64,000 nt of DNA from Roseiarcus sp963784805. Its GTDB lineage: Bacteria > Pseudomonadota > Alphaproteobacteria > Rhizobiales > Beijerinckiaceae. The stretch spans positions 62,001 through 126,000 of the forward strand of contig CAWASR010000031.1 of the NCBI GenBank assembly GCA_963784805.1. Direction: 5' to 3'. The position numbers and the translations under genes are program-made. Within the stretch, counting starts at the first letter, position 1. Each line of letters opens with the position of its first letter. Shown one piece after another: positions 42,099 to 51,107 of the stretch. The notes below the pieces were generated by a model. The model was not told the DNA's origin and did no database searches. It worked only from the letters and a program-made list of their open reading frames with translations.

Positions 42099-42542
42099 AT
42101 GACCTGCAAATCGTACGACATTCCCAAGACGCTGGTCTGGGAAGCCTGGTTGCATGTGAAAGCCAATCAGGGAGCCGCAGGGATCGACGCGGAGACGATC
42201 GATCGGTTCGAGACGAAGCTCGCAGCGAACCTGTACAAGCTTTGGCTTCGGATGAGTTTCGGCAGCTGCTTTCCGCCGCCGGTAAAGGCAGTGCCGATCC
42301 CGAAGAAGTCCGGGGGCGTGCGTGTGTTGGGCATTCCGACGGAATCCGACAGGATCGCGCAGACGGCGGTCAAGATGTGGCTCGAGCCACGGCTTGATCC
42401 GATCTGCGTCGGGCCGCGGCGCGATTCAGGCGTCGTAAAACCAATCTGCGAAGTGGAGGCGAAATGCGCGCCACCCCAACGCCCAAACCAACCTCCGAGA
42501 CTACCGCCCGCAGACGACGGCCGCAGGTCCCGCCAGCGATGA
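42099..42542 (+). pseudogene. Truncated group II intron reverse transcriptase/maturase
   Basis: The first about 105 residues match the RT0-RT2 region of group II intron proteins: KSYDIPKTLVWEAWLHVKAN, NQGAAGIDAETIDRFE, NLYKLWLRMSFGSCFPPPV and GGVRVLGIPTESDRIAQTAV. The match stops after LEPRLDPI, where HxDSYGYRP should follow; the remaining codons (CVGPRRDSG onward) are unrelated. The catalytic YxDD region, maturase and endonuclease domains are missing. It is a dead fragment lying between tRNA-Val and the 3' end of the polysaccharide operon and converges on the kinase gene. Confidence 0.85.
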
Positions 42543-42592
42543 CGCGCGGAACGAAGCGCTGGATTCACGAAACGAAGATCAAGAACGCCTGA
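42464..42592 (+). CDS. Possible small basic peptide (42 aa)
   Basis: ATG 42464 has GGAGG five bases upstream, and a 42-codon frame rich in Thr, Pro and Arg ends at 42592, overlapping the end of the kinase gene on the other strand. It lies inside the tail of the RT fragment. No family recognised. It may be chance. Confidence 0.25.
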   Translation: MRATPTPKPTSETTARRRRPQVPPAMTRGTKRWIHETKIKNA

Positions 42593-43469
42593 GGACAGTG
42601 CCTGCGATGTCGCATTGGAAGTTCTCGAGCGCATGCGAGATTTGCTTGATGTCCTTCACTCTTGTTCGATGTCTGCGCGCAACCAAGATTGCTGTGCCGA
42701 CGCGCGACGCTACGACATAGGCGTCGGCGCTTTCCAACGCCGAAGGCGTGTCGTAAATCACGACCCCGTAGTTTCGCTGCCAATGTTGCGAGAGAGTCAG
42801 GAATTCCTTCGAGATCAGGAGTTCTTGCGGGTTGGGCGCCGTCGCTCCGGCGACAAGCAGCGACAGACCCGGCACCATTTCCAGAGCGAAGTGAGGGGAG
42901 TCCGCCGGACTAAGGGTCAGCGCCTCGACCAAGCCTTCAGACTTCGGGTCGGCGCCGAACAGCGCCGCGAGCCTAGGTCGTCTCAAGTTGGCGTCAACAA
43001 GAAGTGTCGGGACAGCCATTTGCGCGAATGACAGCGCAAGATTTGCGGCGAAATTCGTCACGCCGTCCCCGGAGCGCGCGCCAATCACCGCGAAGGCGTT
43101 TTTTCCCTGCGAGAGCGCGCCGGTCGCCAGCCCGGAGCGCACCGAGCGGTAGGCCTCAGCCGCGTCGCTGAAAGGCTGGAAGCCCACGACCAGCTCGCGC
43201 GAGAAACGAGGCTCGTCGCTGCCGAAATTAAAAACTGGATAATTGTAGCGCTTGGAGAGGGCCAGAAAAAGACTGTCGCGCCGCACCAGGCCCAAGGTGA
43301 TCGCGGCTTCTCCAAAGGTCAGGCCCTTGCGACGCTGAAAGCCGCGAATCGCTTCGACCTGAGCCTCGCTGAGATTTCCGGCAGCCAAGATCTGTTGCTC
43401 GATCGGGTCCTTGGAGGCGGCGACGGCGACGACCTCGGAATCTTTGCGGAGATTTGAATTTATCGACAT
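42579..43469 (-). CDS. EpsG-like polysaccharide tyrosine-kinase family protein with altered Walker A
   Basis: A 296-residue protein. The N-terminal part (LSEAQVEAIRGFQRRKGLTF, GEAAITLGLVRRDSLFLAL) is the MshE/PilB-like domain seen in EpsG proteins; the rest is a BY-kinase/ParA-type fold with Walker A' TLLVDANLRRPRLAALF and Walker B VVIYDTPS. The P-loop reads GARSGDGVTN, lacking the usual lysine of GEGKST, and there is no C-terminal tyrosine cluster. It may bind nucleotide weakly or act as a chain-length co-regulator. It is the last gene of a leftward export locus and its ATG touches a TGA of a short frame upstream. Confidence 0.75.
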   Translation of the reverse strand: MSINSNLRKDSEVVAVAASKDPIEQQILAAGNLSEAQVEAIRGFQRRKGLTFGEAAITLGLVRRDSLFLALSKRYNYPVFNFGSDEPRFSRELVVGFQPFSDAAEAYRSVRSGLATGALSQGKNAFAVIGARSGDGVTNFAANLALSFAQMAVPTLLVDANLRRPRLAALFGADPKSEGLVEALTLSPADSPHFALEMVPGLSLLVAGATAPNPQELLISKEFLTLSQHWQRNYGVVIYDTPSALESADAYVVASRVGTAILVARRHRTRVKDIKQISHALENFQCDIAGTVLRRS

Positions 43470-43787
43470 CAGCTCACGTTCTCATAAGTCGATCTTGAAC
43501 CATGCGCGGTCCGTCGCGGGTCACGAACGACATTGACAAAAGTCCTTGACACTTCTCCACACCGGAGCAATCCAGCGCGCCGCGCGGCCCAGACGTTCGC
43601 TTCTTCCCTGAATAGCGATCTTCGCGCGAAATTTCGCGTCAAGCGGCTCTTAGTTCGCGAGCGTCTGCAAAACTCGGGGCCAGATTCACTCTCCTGACCG
43701 CGTCCAGCGCCACGAATTGACTCCGATACGATTTCGGCCCTGCCGTCGTCGCCATCAGAACAAAGAACTCCTATGACGAAGAGGTTA
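43470..43787. other. Gap in the polysaccharide operon where a chain-length (Wzz) gene might be expected
   Basis: The 318 bases between the Wza-like and kinase genes lack a full gene. They hold a 38-codon frame (43639-43755, minus) and a perfect 14-base palindrome CGCGAAATTTCGCG (43625-43638) just after its stop. No trace of a Wzz/GumC domain was recognised. Confidence 0.4.
43639..43755 (-). CDS. Possible small protein (38 aa)
   Basis: A 38-codon frame reading MATTAGPKSYRSQFVALDAV and ending LAPSFADARELRAA. AGGAG lies about 12 bases ahead of its ATG. Codon use resembles real genes, but length and spacing leave doubt. It could be the surviving start of a lost gene. Confidence 0.3.
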   Translation of the reverse strand: MATTAGPKSYRSQFVALDAVRRVNLAPSFADARELRAA

Positions 43788-44585
43788 TCAGAATATCCGT
43801 TCGTTGACCACAATCATGTCTCTCGGCTCGATTTCGTCGTCCAGGGAGGCCGGGATTTCCATCGTTTGCCCGTCTGCTTGTTTACGCTTGATCTTTATCC
43901 GCCAGTCCGACCCGAGCGGGGCGAGCCCCCCGGCGATCGCGATGGCCTCCTGGACTGTCAGAGGTCGCGTCAGAGGGAACTCGCCGGTATGACCTACGTA
44001 ACCGTACACGTAGTAGAAGGGCACAAGATCGACGTAGATTTCGTCGCCGTTCTGTATCGGTATCCCCGAGCCGTCAATTTTCCCCGTGACTAAGGCCTTC
44101 CCGGGATAGCGCCTGGTGATCATGCCTCTTGCTCCCCTGCGCCTAAGAATGACTGTTCCGCCCGTCTCCCTCAGACCGCCGGCCCTGGACAATATCTGCG
44201 TGAGGCTGGTCGGGCGGTCGATTCCATAAACGCCAGGGGCTCCGACCTGGCCCTGAACCGAGACCTGGGAGCCGAAGCCGGTGACTTCGATGAGCACATG
44301 CGGATTTGTCACAATCTGGCGCGACGCTAACTGCGTTTCAATAGCATGCGCCAGGCCGTCCTCGCTCAACCCGGCGGCCTTGATCCGGCCCACATACGGA
44401 AAATTGATCGTGCCGTCGAGTTCGACGCGCGTGGTCGTATCCATATCGGGTTGATTGACCACCTTGATGACGACGACATCCGACCTTGTCAGAATGCGGC
44501 CGCCAGCGGCCTGAGCCGGAACGGCGCCGACCGCCTCAATGACCAATGCCGCGATGCAGAATATCCAAAATCGAGCCATTCGCAT
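43788..44585 (-). CDS. Polysaccharide biosynthesis/export protein (Wza-like)
   Basis: A 265-residue exported protein with signal peptide (residues 1-27, cleavage near AQAAGG). The poly-export domain is seen in ILTRSDVVVIKVVNQPDMDT and VELDGTINFPYVGRIKAAG, followed by two SLBB segments (VSVQGQVGAPGVYGI; VYGYVGHTGEFPLTR). Such proteins form the outer-membrane exit for exopolysaccharide. No lipobox cysteine is evident, unlike E. coli Wza. It sits between the barrel gene and the kinase gene. Confidence 0.85.
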   Translation of the reverse strand: MRMARFWIFCIAALVIEAVGAVPAQAAGGRILTRSDVVVIKVVNQPDMDTTTRVELDGTINFPYVGRIKAAGLSEDGLAHAIETQLASRQIVTNPHVLIEVTGFGSQVSVQGQVGAPGVYGIDRPTSLTQILSRAGGLRETGGTVILRRRGARGMITRRYPGKALVTGKIDGSGIPIQNGDEIYVDLVPFYYVYGYVGHTGEFPLTRPLTVQEAIAIAGGLAPLGSDWRIKIKRKQADGQTMEIPASLDDEIEPRDMIVVNERIF

Positions 44586-44610
44586 GGTTTCGCGCTCCAG
44601 TTTCGGCGTC

Positions 44611-46034
44611 TCAGTAGGGGCTGTAATTCACGTTCAACATGACCAAACTTTGTGGGGTCACCCGATCGCCTTGCACCGTTCTGAAATACTGATAATTGAG
44701 ATTGGCGCCAAGGAACGGCGTTATTGCATATGATAAGCTGGCGTGTGCGTTGTAGTTATTTTGCGACGTGACTGACGACGCCGCAACGCCATTCACGACC
44801 GTGCCCCCCAATTGAGTGAACGCGCTGTTCGCAAGCTGCCTCGATACGCCGGCGGAAAGCGACATCTTGGGCGAAAGCTGATAGCTCATTGTTAGGCTCG
44901 CCGATTCTGTAATTTGCGCGTTTCCGATAACCGACTGTGGCGGACTGACCGTTTTCGCGGCCGAAGCCGCTACGGACACTCTCGGGGTCGGAAGCCAGAA
45001 GACCGAAACAGAATATTGCGGCAAGATCCCGGACGGCAGCGCTAAATTGAAAGAGGAGTTACTCACCCCCACTGCGCCGACGGATACAGTCGCGTTCAAA
45101 TTAGGGCTGAATGTCTTTGTATAGGTCAGATTAAATTGATCCTGTGTTATACCGTTCACCAAACCAATATTATTCGAAGCCGATGTTCGGTCATTATAAT
45201 CAGTATTAGTAACAGTCACGAGCGCCTGGAGACTATTTGTGTCTGTGACAGAATAGCTAATTCCTGCTGACACAAAGACGCTACGAAAATCATTTGGCTT
45301 GTTTGCCAGCGTCGAATTGGTCGATTTCGAAATACCGCTATTGAAAATCACTGAGTAGTCGCCGGAGACCCGACATTTTGCGTTTTCATTGAATGCAGTA
45401 ACGGTCACAAAATTCATAAAGCCAAATCCGACTTGTTGACCCAACGTGGAGGCGCCAGCCTGCTGCTCCGAGATTGAGGGGTTTTGAGACGTAGGTTGAC
45501 CCAATGCGGAAGAGCTTTGAGCGGAAGAGCTTTGTGATGCGATGAGCCGACCGTCGGGATAGAGGACGATTTTGATTGCGAAGCAACGAGTGTGCCAGCG
45601 CATCGCGACGTATATATCCAGTTGAGGCCAGTATTTACATTGTATTCAAACGAATTCAAACTGACATCATGCAAATATCGCGTAAAACCAACCGACCCGT
45701 TCATAAATATTTGCTGGCCGCCCCAATTCGCCTTCGTCGAGGCGCCGTAATTTGACGAAGACTGGAAGTCGCCCTTGGAAAAACCGCCGGACGGCGAGAA
45801 ATTCGTCGGATATTTCAGAACATTGCTGTTATACCCTACCGATTCCGACACTTTGAACCGCACAGGCAGGTCGCTCCAATTCTCCGGAAGCGTCGGCAAT
45901 ACGCCGCCCCATGACGAAAGGGTTCCAGAGGTCGTCGTCACGGCGACCGGGCCGGAAAGATCATCGCCCCGCGCGCCGGTCCCGCCGCCGAGGATCAACA
46001 CCGCTCCGAGCGTCAACGCGCCGCGCCGAATCAT
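44611..46034 (-). pseudogene. Outer-membrane beta-barrel protein (EpsL-like), split by a frameshift
   Basis: Two frames together encode about 474 residues: a signal peptide from ATG 46034 (IRRGALTLGAVLILGGG) with GAAGGGG upstream, then many alternating barrel strands (FKVSESVGYNSNVL, NGSVGFTRYLHDVS, ... LGANLNYQYFRTVQGD) and a terminal aromatic strand VMLNVNYSPY. The upstream frame runs off after VASQSKSSS; the downstream frame carries on from RLIASQSSSAQSSS. A loss of one base near 45560-45600 explains this. A 15-base tandem repeat (45506-45535) lies close to the break. The barrel is most like EpsL-type proteins of exosortase-linked polysaccharide loci. Confidence 0.7.
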
Positions 46035-46480
46035 TAAACCCCTTCGCTCCCGAACGCCCGCCCGTTGAAATCCCAAACTGGCGCGGGCCGCAAGCGCCAT
46101 CGCCGTCGAGAACGCAACGACATGCACACGCCGAATTCGCCCTCCCGCGAGTTGGCGTTCTCGACAATCTCAACGCTGCTCTGCGGGATTCGCAGTCATT
46201 AACATTTGATAAACCGTCGACATTAAGCAGTCGTAAACCTTTGCCTCCGAGTTACAACGATGCGGGCGCAGCGAAAGCGCGCTTACGCGGTCCGATAATC
46301 CTGCCTGAGGCAGGTTGCAAAATCCATACTCGCATTCGCCAGCCGGCCATAATGCGAGCGCCGTGGCATTCCTAACACAGTGCGGGGTTCGAGCCCCGCT
46401 AGACAATCCTGTCTAGACGGCTGTCCGAGAGTTCGGTAGCTTCGTTTCGCCCTTTGACAGGAAGTCTCCCGGGATTTTGC
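46035..46480. promoter_or_regulatory. Divergent control region with several dyads
   Basis: This 446-base region must drive both the polysaccharide operon (left) and the methyl-glycine operon (right). It contains CCTGCCT-G-AGGCAGG (46300-46314), GCGGGG-TTCGAG-CCCCGC (46382-46399) and CTAGACA-ATCC-TGTCTAG (46399-46416), three perfect inverted repeats. The last two abut. They are not followed by T runs and face away from gene ends, so operators or leader structures are more likely than terminators. Confidence 0.45.
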
Positions 46481-48895
46481 ATGAAATCGCATTATCGAGC
46501 CGTCGTCGTCGGCGGCGGCGTCGTTGGGGCTTCGGTTCTTTATCATCTTGCCAAGTTTGGCTGGAACGACGTTGCGCTCATCGAGCGGTCGGTCCTGACG
46601 GCGGGCTCGTCATGGCATGCGGCAGGCGGCTTCCACGCGCTCAACGCCAATCCGAACATGGCGATCCTCCAAGCCTATACGATCGACCTCTTGAAGGAGG
46701 TCGAGGCCGAATCGGGCCAGTCGATCGGCATGCATATGACCGGCGGCATCCATGTCGCATCGGCCCCGGAGCGATGGGAGTGGCTGAAATCCTCCTATCG
46801 CCGCTTTCAGGCGATCGGCATCGAAGACGTGATGTTGGTGACTCCCGACGAAATCAAGGCCCGATGCCCGATCATCAGCGTCGAAGGCGTGCTCGGCGGC
46901 ATGTGGGCCGATCGCGAGGGCTATGTCGACACCACGGGAACGGTATGGGCATACGCAGGAGCGGCCAGGCAGCGTGGCGCGACGATTGTGGAACACAATC
47001 GAGCGCTCGAATTGCGGCAACGAACCGATTCGACCTGGGACATCGTCACCGAAAAAGGGACAATCAACGCCGAGCATGTGGTCAACGCCGGAGGCCTGTG
47101 GGCGAAACAGCTCGGGCGCATGGCCGGCCTCGACCTTCCCGTATCGCCGATCGAGCACCACTACCTCCTGACCGAGACGATCCCGGAGGTCGCGGCGCTG
47201 AAGTCCGAAATGCCGATGGTGGTCGACCTCGAGGGATTCACCTACATGCGCCAGGACCAGAAGGGCATGCTGGTCGGCATCTACGAGACGCGTCCTCAAC
47301 ACTGGTCGATGGACGGCGCACCTTGGGATTACGGCGTCGAGCTTCTTCAGGAGAACATCGACCGCATCTCCGACGAACTCGAACTCGTTTATCGCCGATA
47401 CCCCGTGTTGCAAACCGCGGGAGTTAGAAAATGGATCAACGGCGCTTTCACCTTTTCTCCGGACGGCAATCCGCTGATCGGCCCGGTCGCGGGCAAACGC
47501 GGCTATTGGCTGGCCTGCGGAGTGATGGCGGGGTTCCTGCAAGGCGGCGGCGTCGGCAAGTCGCTCGCCGAATGGATGGTCCACGGCGAGGCGTCGACGG
47601 ACGTCTTCGGCCTCGACATCGCCCGCTACGGCCCGTTCGCCTCGAACCGCGAATACATCAGGCAGACGACCGGCGAGTTCTACGCCCGGCGTTTCGTCAT
47701 GACCTATCCGAACGAGCAATTGCCCGCCGGGCGCCCGCTGAAAACAACTCCGGCACATGACGCAATGACCGCGGCCGGCGCCCATTGGGGAACCTCCTGG
47801 GGTCTCGAGGTTCCGCTGTATTTCGCGCCTCCCGGATTCAAGGAAAAGCCAACGCTCAAGCGCTCCAACGCCTTCGATATCGTCGGCGCCGAATGCCGCG
47901 CCGTGCGGGAGGGCGTCGGCATCCTCGATATCGCGTCGTACTCCCGCTACGAGGTCACGGGCCCGGGGGCCGAGCGCTGGCTCGACGGGCTGATCGCCGC
48001 TCGCATCCCCAAGCCCGGGCGTGCGCGGCTGGCCCCGATGCTGTCGGAGACCGGCAAGCTCAGGGGCGATCTCACCGTCATCAACTGGGGCGACGGGACG
48101 TTCTGGATCGAGGGCTCCTACTACCTCAGGCAATGGCACATGCGCTGGTTCGCCGACCATGCGCGCGACGGCGCGCGCGTGCGCGACATTTCCGACGAAA
48201 TGATCGGTTTCTCGCTGTCGGGACCGAGGTCGCGCGAGCTGTTGGCGCGCGTCACCCACCAGGAAGTCTCCGGCGCCGCGCTACCGTTCATGGGCTCGGC
48301 GATCCTCGACATCGGGCTCGTGCGGGCCAAAGTCGCCCGCCTCTCGGTCACCGGCGAACTCGGCTACGAGATCAATTGCCACGCCCTGGAACAGGCGGCG
48401 CTGCGCACGACCTTGGTGCAAGCAGGAGCGAATCTGGGCGCGAAGGAATATGGATACAATGCACTGCTGGCGCTGCGGCTCGAAAAGAGTTTTGGCGTCT
48501 GGTCCGCCGAATTCACGCAGGCCTATACGCCGCGCATGACCGGAATGGATCGATGGATCGCCTGGGACAAGGGCGAGTTCGTCGGCCGGACGGCGGCGCT
48601 CGCCGAGCGCGACGGCCCGCCGCCCCCGCGCCAACTCGTCACCCTTGAAATTGAGGCCGTCGACGCGGACGCCGCGGGCTACGAGCCGGTCTGGCGCGAG
48701 GGGCGGGTAGTCGGCTTCGTGACGTCGGGCGGCTACGGCCACACGATCGGTAAGAGCCTCGCGATGGCGCTGGTGGCGCCTGAAGCGGTCGCGAACGGCC
48801 AGGAACTCATGGTCCACATCGTCGGCGCGGAACGCAAGGCGCGGGTGATCCCGCCCTCACCCTACGACCCGGCCGGCAAGGCGATGCGGGCATGA
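46481..48895 (+). CDS. Dimethylglycine/sarcosine dehydrogenase-like FAD enzyme with GcvT domain
   Basis: An 804-residue two-part enzyme. The N-terminal D-amino-acid-oxidase-type domain has the FAD loop VVVGGGVVGASVLYHLAKFG and SSWHAAGGFHALN, whose His is the covalent FAD site in mammalian dimethylglycine and sarcosine dehydrogenases. The C-terminal half is an aminomethyltransferase (GcvT) fold that passes the formaldehyde unit to tetrahydrofolate (GELGYEINC, FVGRTAAL, GYGHTIGKSLAMALV). It starts an operon whose genes nearly all overlap, and its stop overlaps the TetR gene in ATGA. The exact substrate (dimethylglycine or sarcosine) is not settled. Confidence 0.85.
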   Translation: MKSHYRAVVVGGGVVGASVLYHLAKFGWNDVALIERSVLTAGSSWHAAGGFHALNANPNMAILQAYTIDLLKEVEAESGQSIGMHMTGGIHVASAPERWEWLKSSYRRFQAIGIEDVMLVTPDEIKARCPIISVEGVLGGMWADREGYVDTTGTVWAYAGAARQRGATIVEHNRALELRQRTDSTWDIVTEKGTINAEHVVNAGGLWAKQLGRMAGLDLPVSPIEHHYLLTETIPEVAALKSEMPMVVDLEGFTYMRQDQKGMLVGIYETRPQHWSMDGAPWDYGVELLQENIDRISDELELVYRRYPVLQTAGVRKWINGAFTFSPDGNPLIGPVAGKRGYWLACGVMAGFLQGGGVGKSLAEWMVHGEASTDVFGLDIARYGPFASNREYIRQTTGEFYARRFVMTYPNEQLPAGRPLKTTPAHDAMTAAGAHWGTSWGLEVPLYFAPPGFKEKPTLKRSNAFDIVGAECRAVREGVGILDIASYSRYEVTGPGAERWLDGLIAARIPKPGRARLAPMLSETGKLRGDLTVINWGDGTFWIEGSYYLRQWHMRWFADHARDGARVRDISDEMIGFSLSGPRSRELLARVTHQEVSGAALPFMGSAILDIGLVRAKVARLSVTGELGYEINCHALEQAALRTTLVQAGANLGAKEYGYNALLALRLEKSFGVWSAEFTQAYTPRMTGMDRWIAWDKGEFVGRTAALAERDGPPPPRQLVTLEIEAVDADAAGYEPVWREGRVVGFVTSGGYGHTIGKSLAMALVAPEAVANGQELMVHIVGAERKARVIPPSPYDPAGKAMRA

Positions 48896-49584
48896 GCGGC
48901 GCCGCGACAGGCTCGTCTCCCTTCGACGGGCCCGTTCAGTTTGGCAACAGAAAAACGACGCGCGGCGATTGGATCGGCCTCGCTCTGAACGTGCTGGCCG
49001 TCCGGGGCGTCGCGCATGTGACAGTGCTGGACTTGAGCGAACGGCTCGGCGTATCGCGATCGAGCTTCTACTGGTACTTCAAGAATCGCGAGGAGTTGCT
49101 CGACGCATTGCTGACCCGCTGGGAAGGGCTCAACACCCGCTCGATCGTCGCCCAGGCGGAGGCGCCGGCCGGTTCGATCAATGAAGCCGTCTGCAACGTG
49201 TTTCGCTGCTGGGTCAATTCGGAGATCTTCAGTCCGCGCCTCGATTTCGCCATACGGGAATGGGCGCGCCGCTCGCCCCGGGTGCGCACGGCGCTCGATC
49301 GTTCCGACGAAGAGCGGACGGCGGCGATCATGACGATGTTCGAACGGCACGGCTATCAGCAACGGGACGCGTTGGTGCGGGCGCGCGTGCTCTACTACAT
49401 GCAGATCGGCTATTACGCGCTCGACATCCAGGAACCGATGGAGACGCGGCTCGCCTTGACCGCGCATTACCTGGAGGCTTTCACCGGCGTCAGGCCACGC
49501 GACGCCGATTTCGCCTCGTTCCGCGCCTACGCGACGCAGCACGTTGCAAGCGTTGATTTCCAAGCGTTTCGCGACCTGCAATGA
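48892..49584 (+). CDS. TetR-family transcriptional regulator
   Basis: A 230-residue regulator. The N-terminal helix-turn-helix reads LDLSERLGVSRSSFYWYFKNREEL, the classic TetR recognition helix with SFYWYF. The C-terminal ligand domain is all-helical and not typed further. It is placed inside the operon, overlapping genes on both sides by four bases, so it is made in step with the enzymes; it probably senses a methylated glycine or breakdown product and may act on the dyads at 46300-46416. Confidence 0.85.
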   Translation: MSGAATGSSPFDGPVQFGNRKTTRGDWIGLALNVLAVRGVAHVTVLDLSERLGVSRSSFYWYFKNREELLDALLTRWEGLNTRSIVAQAEAPAGSINEAVCNVFRCWVNSEIFSPRLDFAIREWARRSPRVRTALDRSDEERTAAIMTMFERHGYQQRDALVRARVLYYMQIGYYALDIQEPMETRLALTAHYLEAFTGVRPRDADFASFRAYATQHVASVDFQAFRDLQ

Positions 49585-50834
49585 ACAAGAATTACTCCGC
49601 CTTCGCGCTCCTGCGTGAGGGCCTCGGCGGCCATAAGGGCTGGCCGCGGGCCTGGCGGCAGGCGAAGCCCAAGCCGGTTTACGACTTTGTCGTCGTCGGC
49701 GGCGGCGGCCACGGTCTCGCAACCGCCTATTACCTCGCCAAGACACACGGCCGGTCGCGCGTTTGCGTCATCGAGAAAGGCTGGCTCGGCGGCGGCAACA
49801 CCGGACGCAATACGACTGCGGTGCGCTCGAACTATTTCTATCCCGAGTCGGTCGCGCTCTACGACCTCGCGCTCAGACTTTACGAGGGCCTGTCGCGCGA
49901 GCTCAACTTCAACGTGATGCTGAGCCAGCGCGGGATTCTCAACGTGTCGCACACGCCCGCTCAGCTCGAAATCGCCGCGCGGGTCGCCAACGCCATGCAG
50001 CTCAATGGCGTCGACGCCGAACTCTGGGGCCCGGACGAAATCCGCAAGCGCCTGCCGCTGATGACGCAATCGCTCGATTCCCGCTACCTGCCCAACGGCG
50101 GCGTGTGGCAGCGGCGCGGCGGCACCGCCCGTCACGACGCCGTCGCCTGGGGCTACGCGCGCGCCGCCGACCGACTCGGCGTCGACATCGTCGAGAATTG
50201 CGAGGCGACGGGCTTTGCGATGCAGAACGGCGCCTGCGTCGGCGTCGAGACGGCGCTGGGCGAAATCCGCGCCGAGGCCGTCGGCGTCGCCGTCGCCGGC
50301 CACTCGTCGCAACTCATGGCCAAGGCCGGCGTCAAGTTGCCGATCCATTCCTACGCCTTGCAGGCGATGGTCAGCGAGCCGGTCAAGCCATGCCTCGACA
50401 TCGTCCTCCTGCATCTGGGAACGGGGGTCTACGCCAGCCAGTCCGACAAGGGCGAACTCGTATTCGGCGGCGGGCTCGACCGCGTCCCCTCCTATGGTCA
50501 GCGCGGCAATCCGCCGGTTCAGGAGACTGTCGTCTCGGGCCTTCTCGAGATGTTTCCCGCCTTCGGCCAATTGAAAGTGATGCGCCAGTGGGCCGGCGTC
50601 GTCGACGTCGTCCCCAACTCTTCGCCAATCATCGGCCCTGCGCCGACGCCTGGCGTCTTCCTGAACTGCGGCTGGGGCACCGGCGGCTTCAAGGCGATTC
50701 CCGCTGGCGGCGCATTGCTCGCGCATCTGATGGCGACCGGCGACCACCACGACATCAGCCGTCCTTTCGACATCGACCGTTTCGCCGCCGGACGCCTCAT
50801 CGACGAGGCCGCCGGCTCCGGCATCGCCCACTAG
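49581..50834 (+). CDS. soxB: Sarcosine oxidase subunit beta
   Basis: A 417-residue flavoprotein subunit of heterotetrameric sarcosine oxidase. FAD loop VYDFVVVGGGGHGLATAYYL; GGGNTGRNTTAVRSNYFYP is highly typical; His185 in GTARHDAVAWGYA corresponds to the histidine that carries covalent FMN in characterised enzymes; WAGVVDVVPNSSPIIGP ends the substrate domain. It oxidises the N-methyl group of sarcosine to give glycine, a one-carbon unit and hydrogen peroxide. Confidence 0.95.
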   Translation: MNKNYSAFALLREGLGGHKGWPRAWRQAKPKPVYDFVVVGGGGHGLATAYYLAKTHGRSRVCVIEKGWLGGGNTGRNTTAVRSNYFYPESVALYDLALRLYEGLSRELNFNVMLSQRGILNVSHTPAQLEIAARVANAMQLNGVDAELWGPDEIRKRLPLMTQSLDSRYLPNGGVWQRRGGTARHDAVAWGYARAADRLGVDIVENCEATGFAMQNGACVGVETALGEIRAEAVGVAVAGHSSQLMAKAGVKLPIHSYALQAMVSEPVKPCLDIVLLHLGTGVYASQSDKGELVFGGGLDRVPSYGQRGNPPVQETVVSGLLEMFPAFGQLKVMRQWAGVVDVVPNSSPIIGPAPTPGVFLNCGWGTGGFKAIPAGGALLAHLMATGDHHDISRPFDIDRFAAGRLIDEAAGSGIAH

Positions 50835-50843
50835 AGGATCCGC

Positions 50844-51107
50844 ATGCAGATCTTCCCCTGTCCTTTCTGCGGGCCGCGCGACGAGACCGAATTCCACTAT
50901 GTCGGCGAGCCGAAGGCGCGGCCCGAGCCCGCCGCCACGGTCGATGATCAAGAGTGGGCCGAGTACCTGTGGTTCAATGACAACCCGAAGGGCGCGAGCC
51001 GGGAAATCTGGCTGCACCTGACCTGCATGGAATCCTTCGCAATGACCCGCGACACGGCGACCGGCGCGGTCATGGGCAGCGAGGCGTTGCGGAGACCGGC
51101 GACATGA
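50844..51107 (+). CDS. soxD: Sarcosine oxidase subunit delta
   Basis: The 87-residue zinc-binding small subunit. Cys6 and Cys9 in FPCPFCGPRDETEF plus His58 and Cys61 in WLHLTCMESF form the zinc site. EYLWFNDNPKGASREIWLH is the usual family core. It begins nine bases after soxB and its stop overlaps soxA. Confidence 0.95.
   Translation: MQIFPCPFCGPRDETEFHYVGEPKARPEPAATVDDQEWAEYLWFNDNPKGASREIWLHLTCMESFAMTRDTATGAVMGSEALRRPAT

Noticed and set aside
43469..43813. A 114-codon leftward frame filling the gap between the Wza-like and kinase genes and ending in TGATG at the kinase start
   Set aside because: It starts at TTG inside the Wza-like gene without a ribosome binding site and is Arg/Ser-rich with no domain. 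The touching stop and start are suggestive but not enough.
46382..46399. T-arm-like hairpin GCGGGG-TTCGAG-CCCCGC, considered as a tRNA fragment or attachment site
   Set aside because: The pairing does not fit a tRNA T arm (loop of six, no acceptor or anticodon parts nearby) and no integrase is present.
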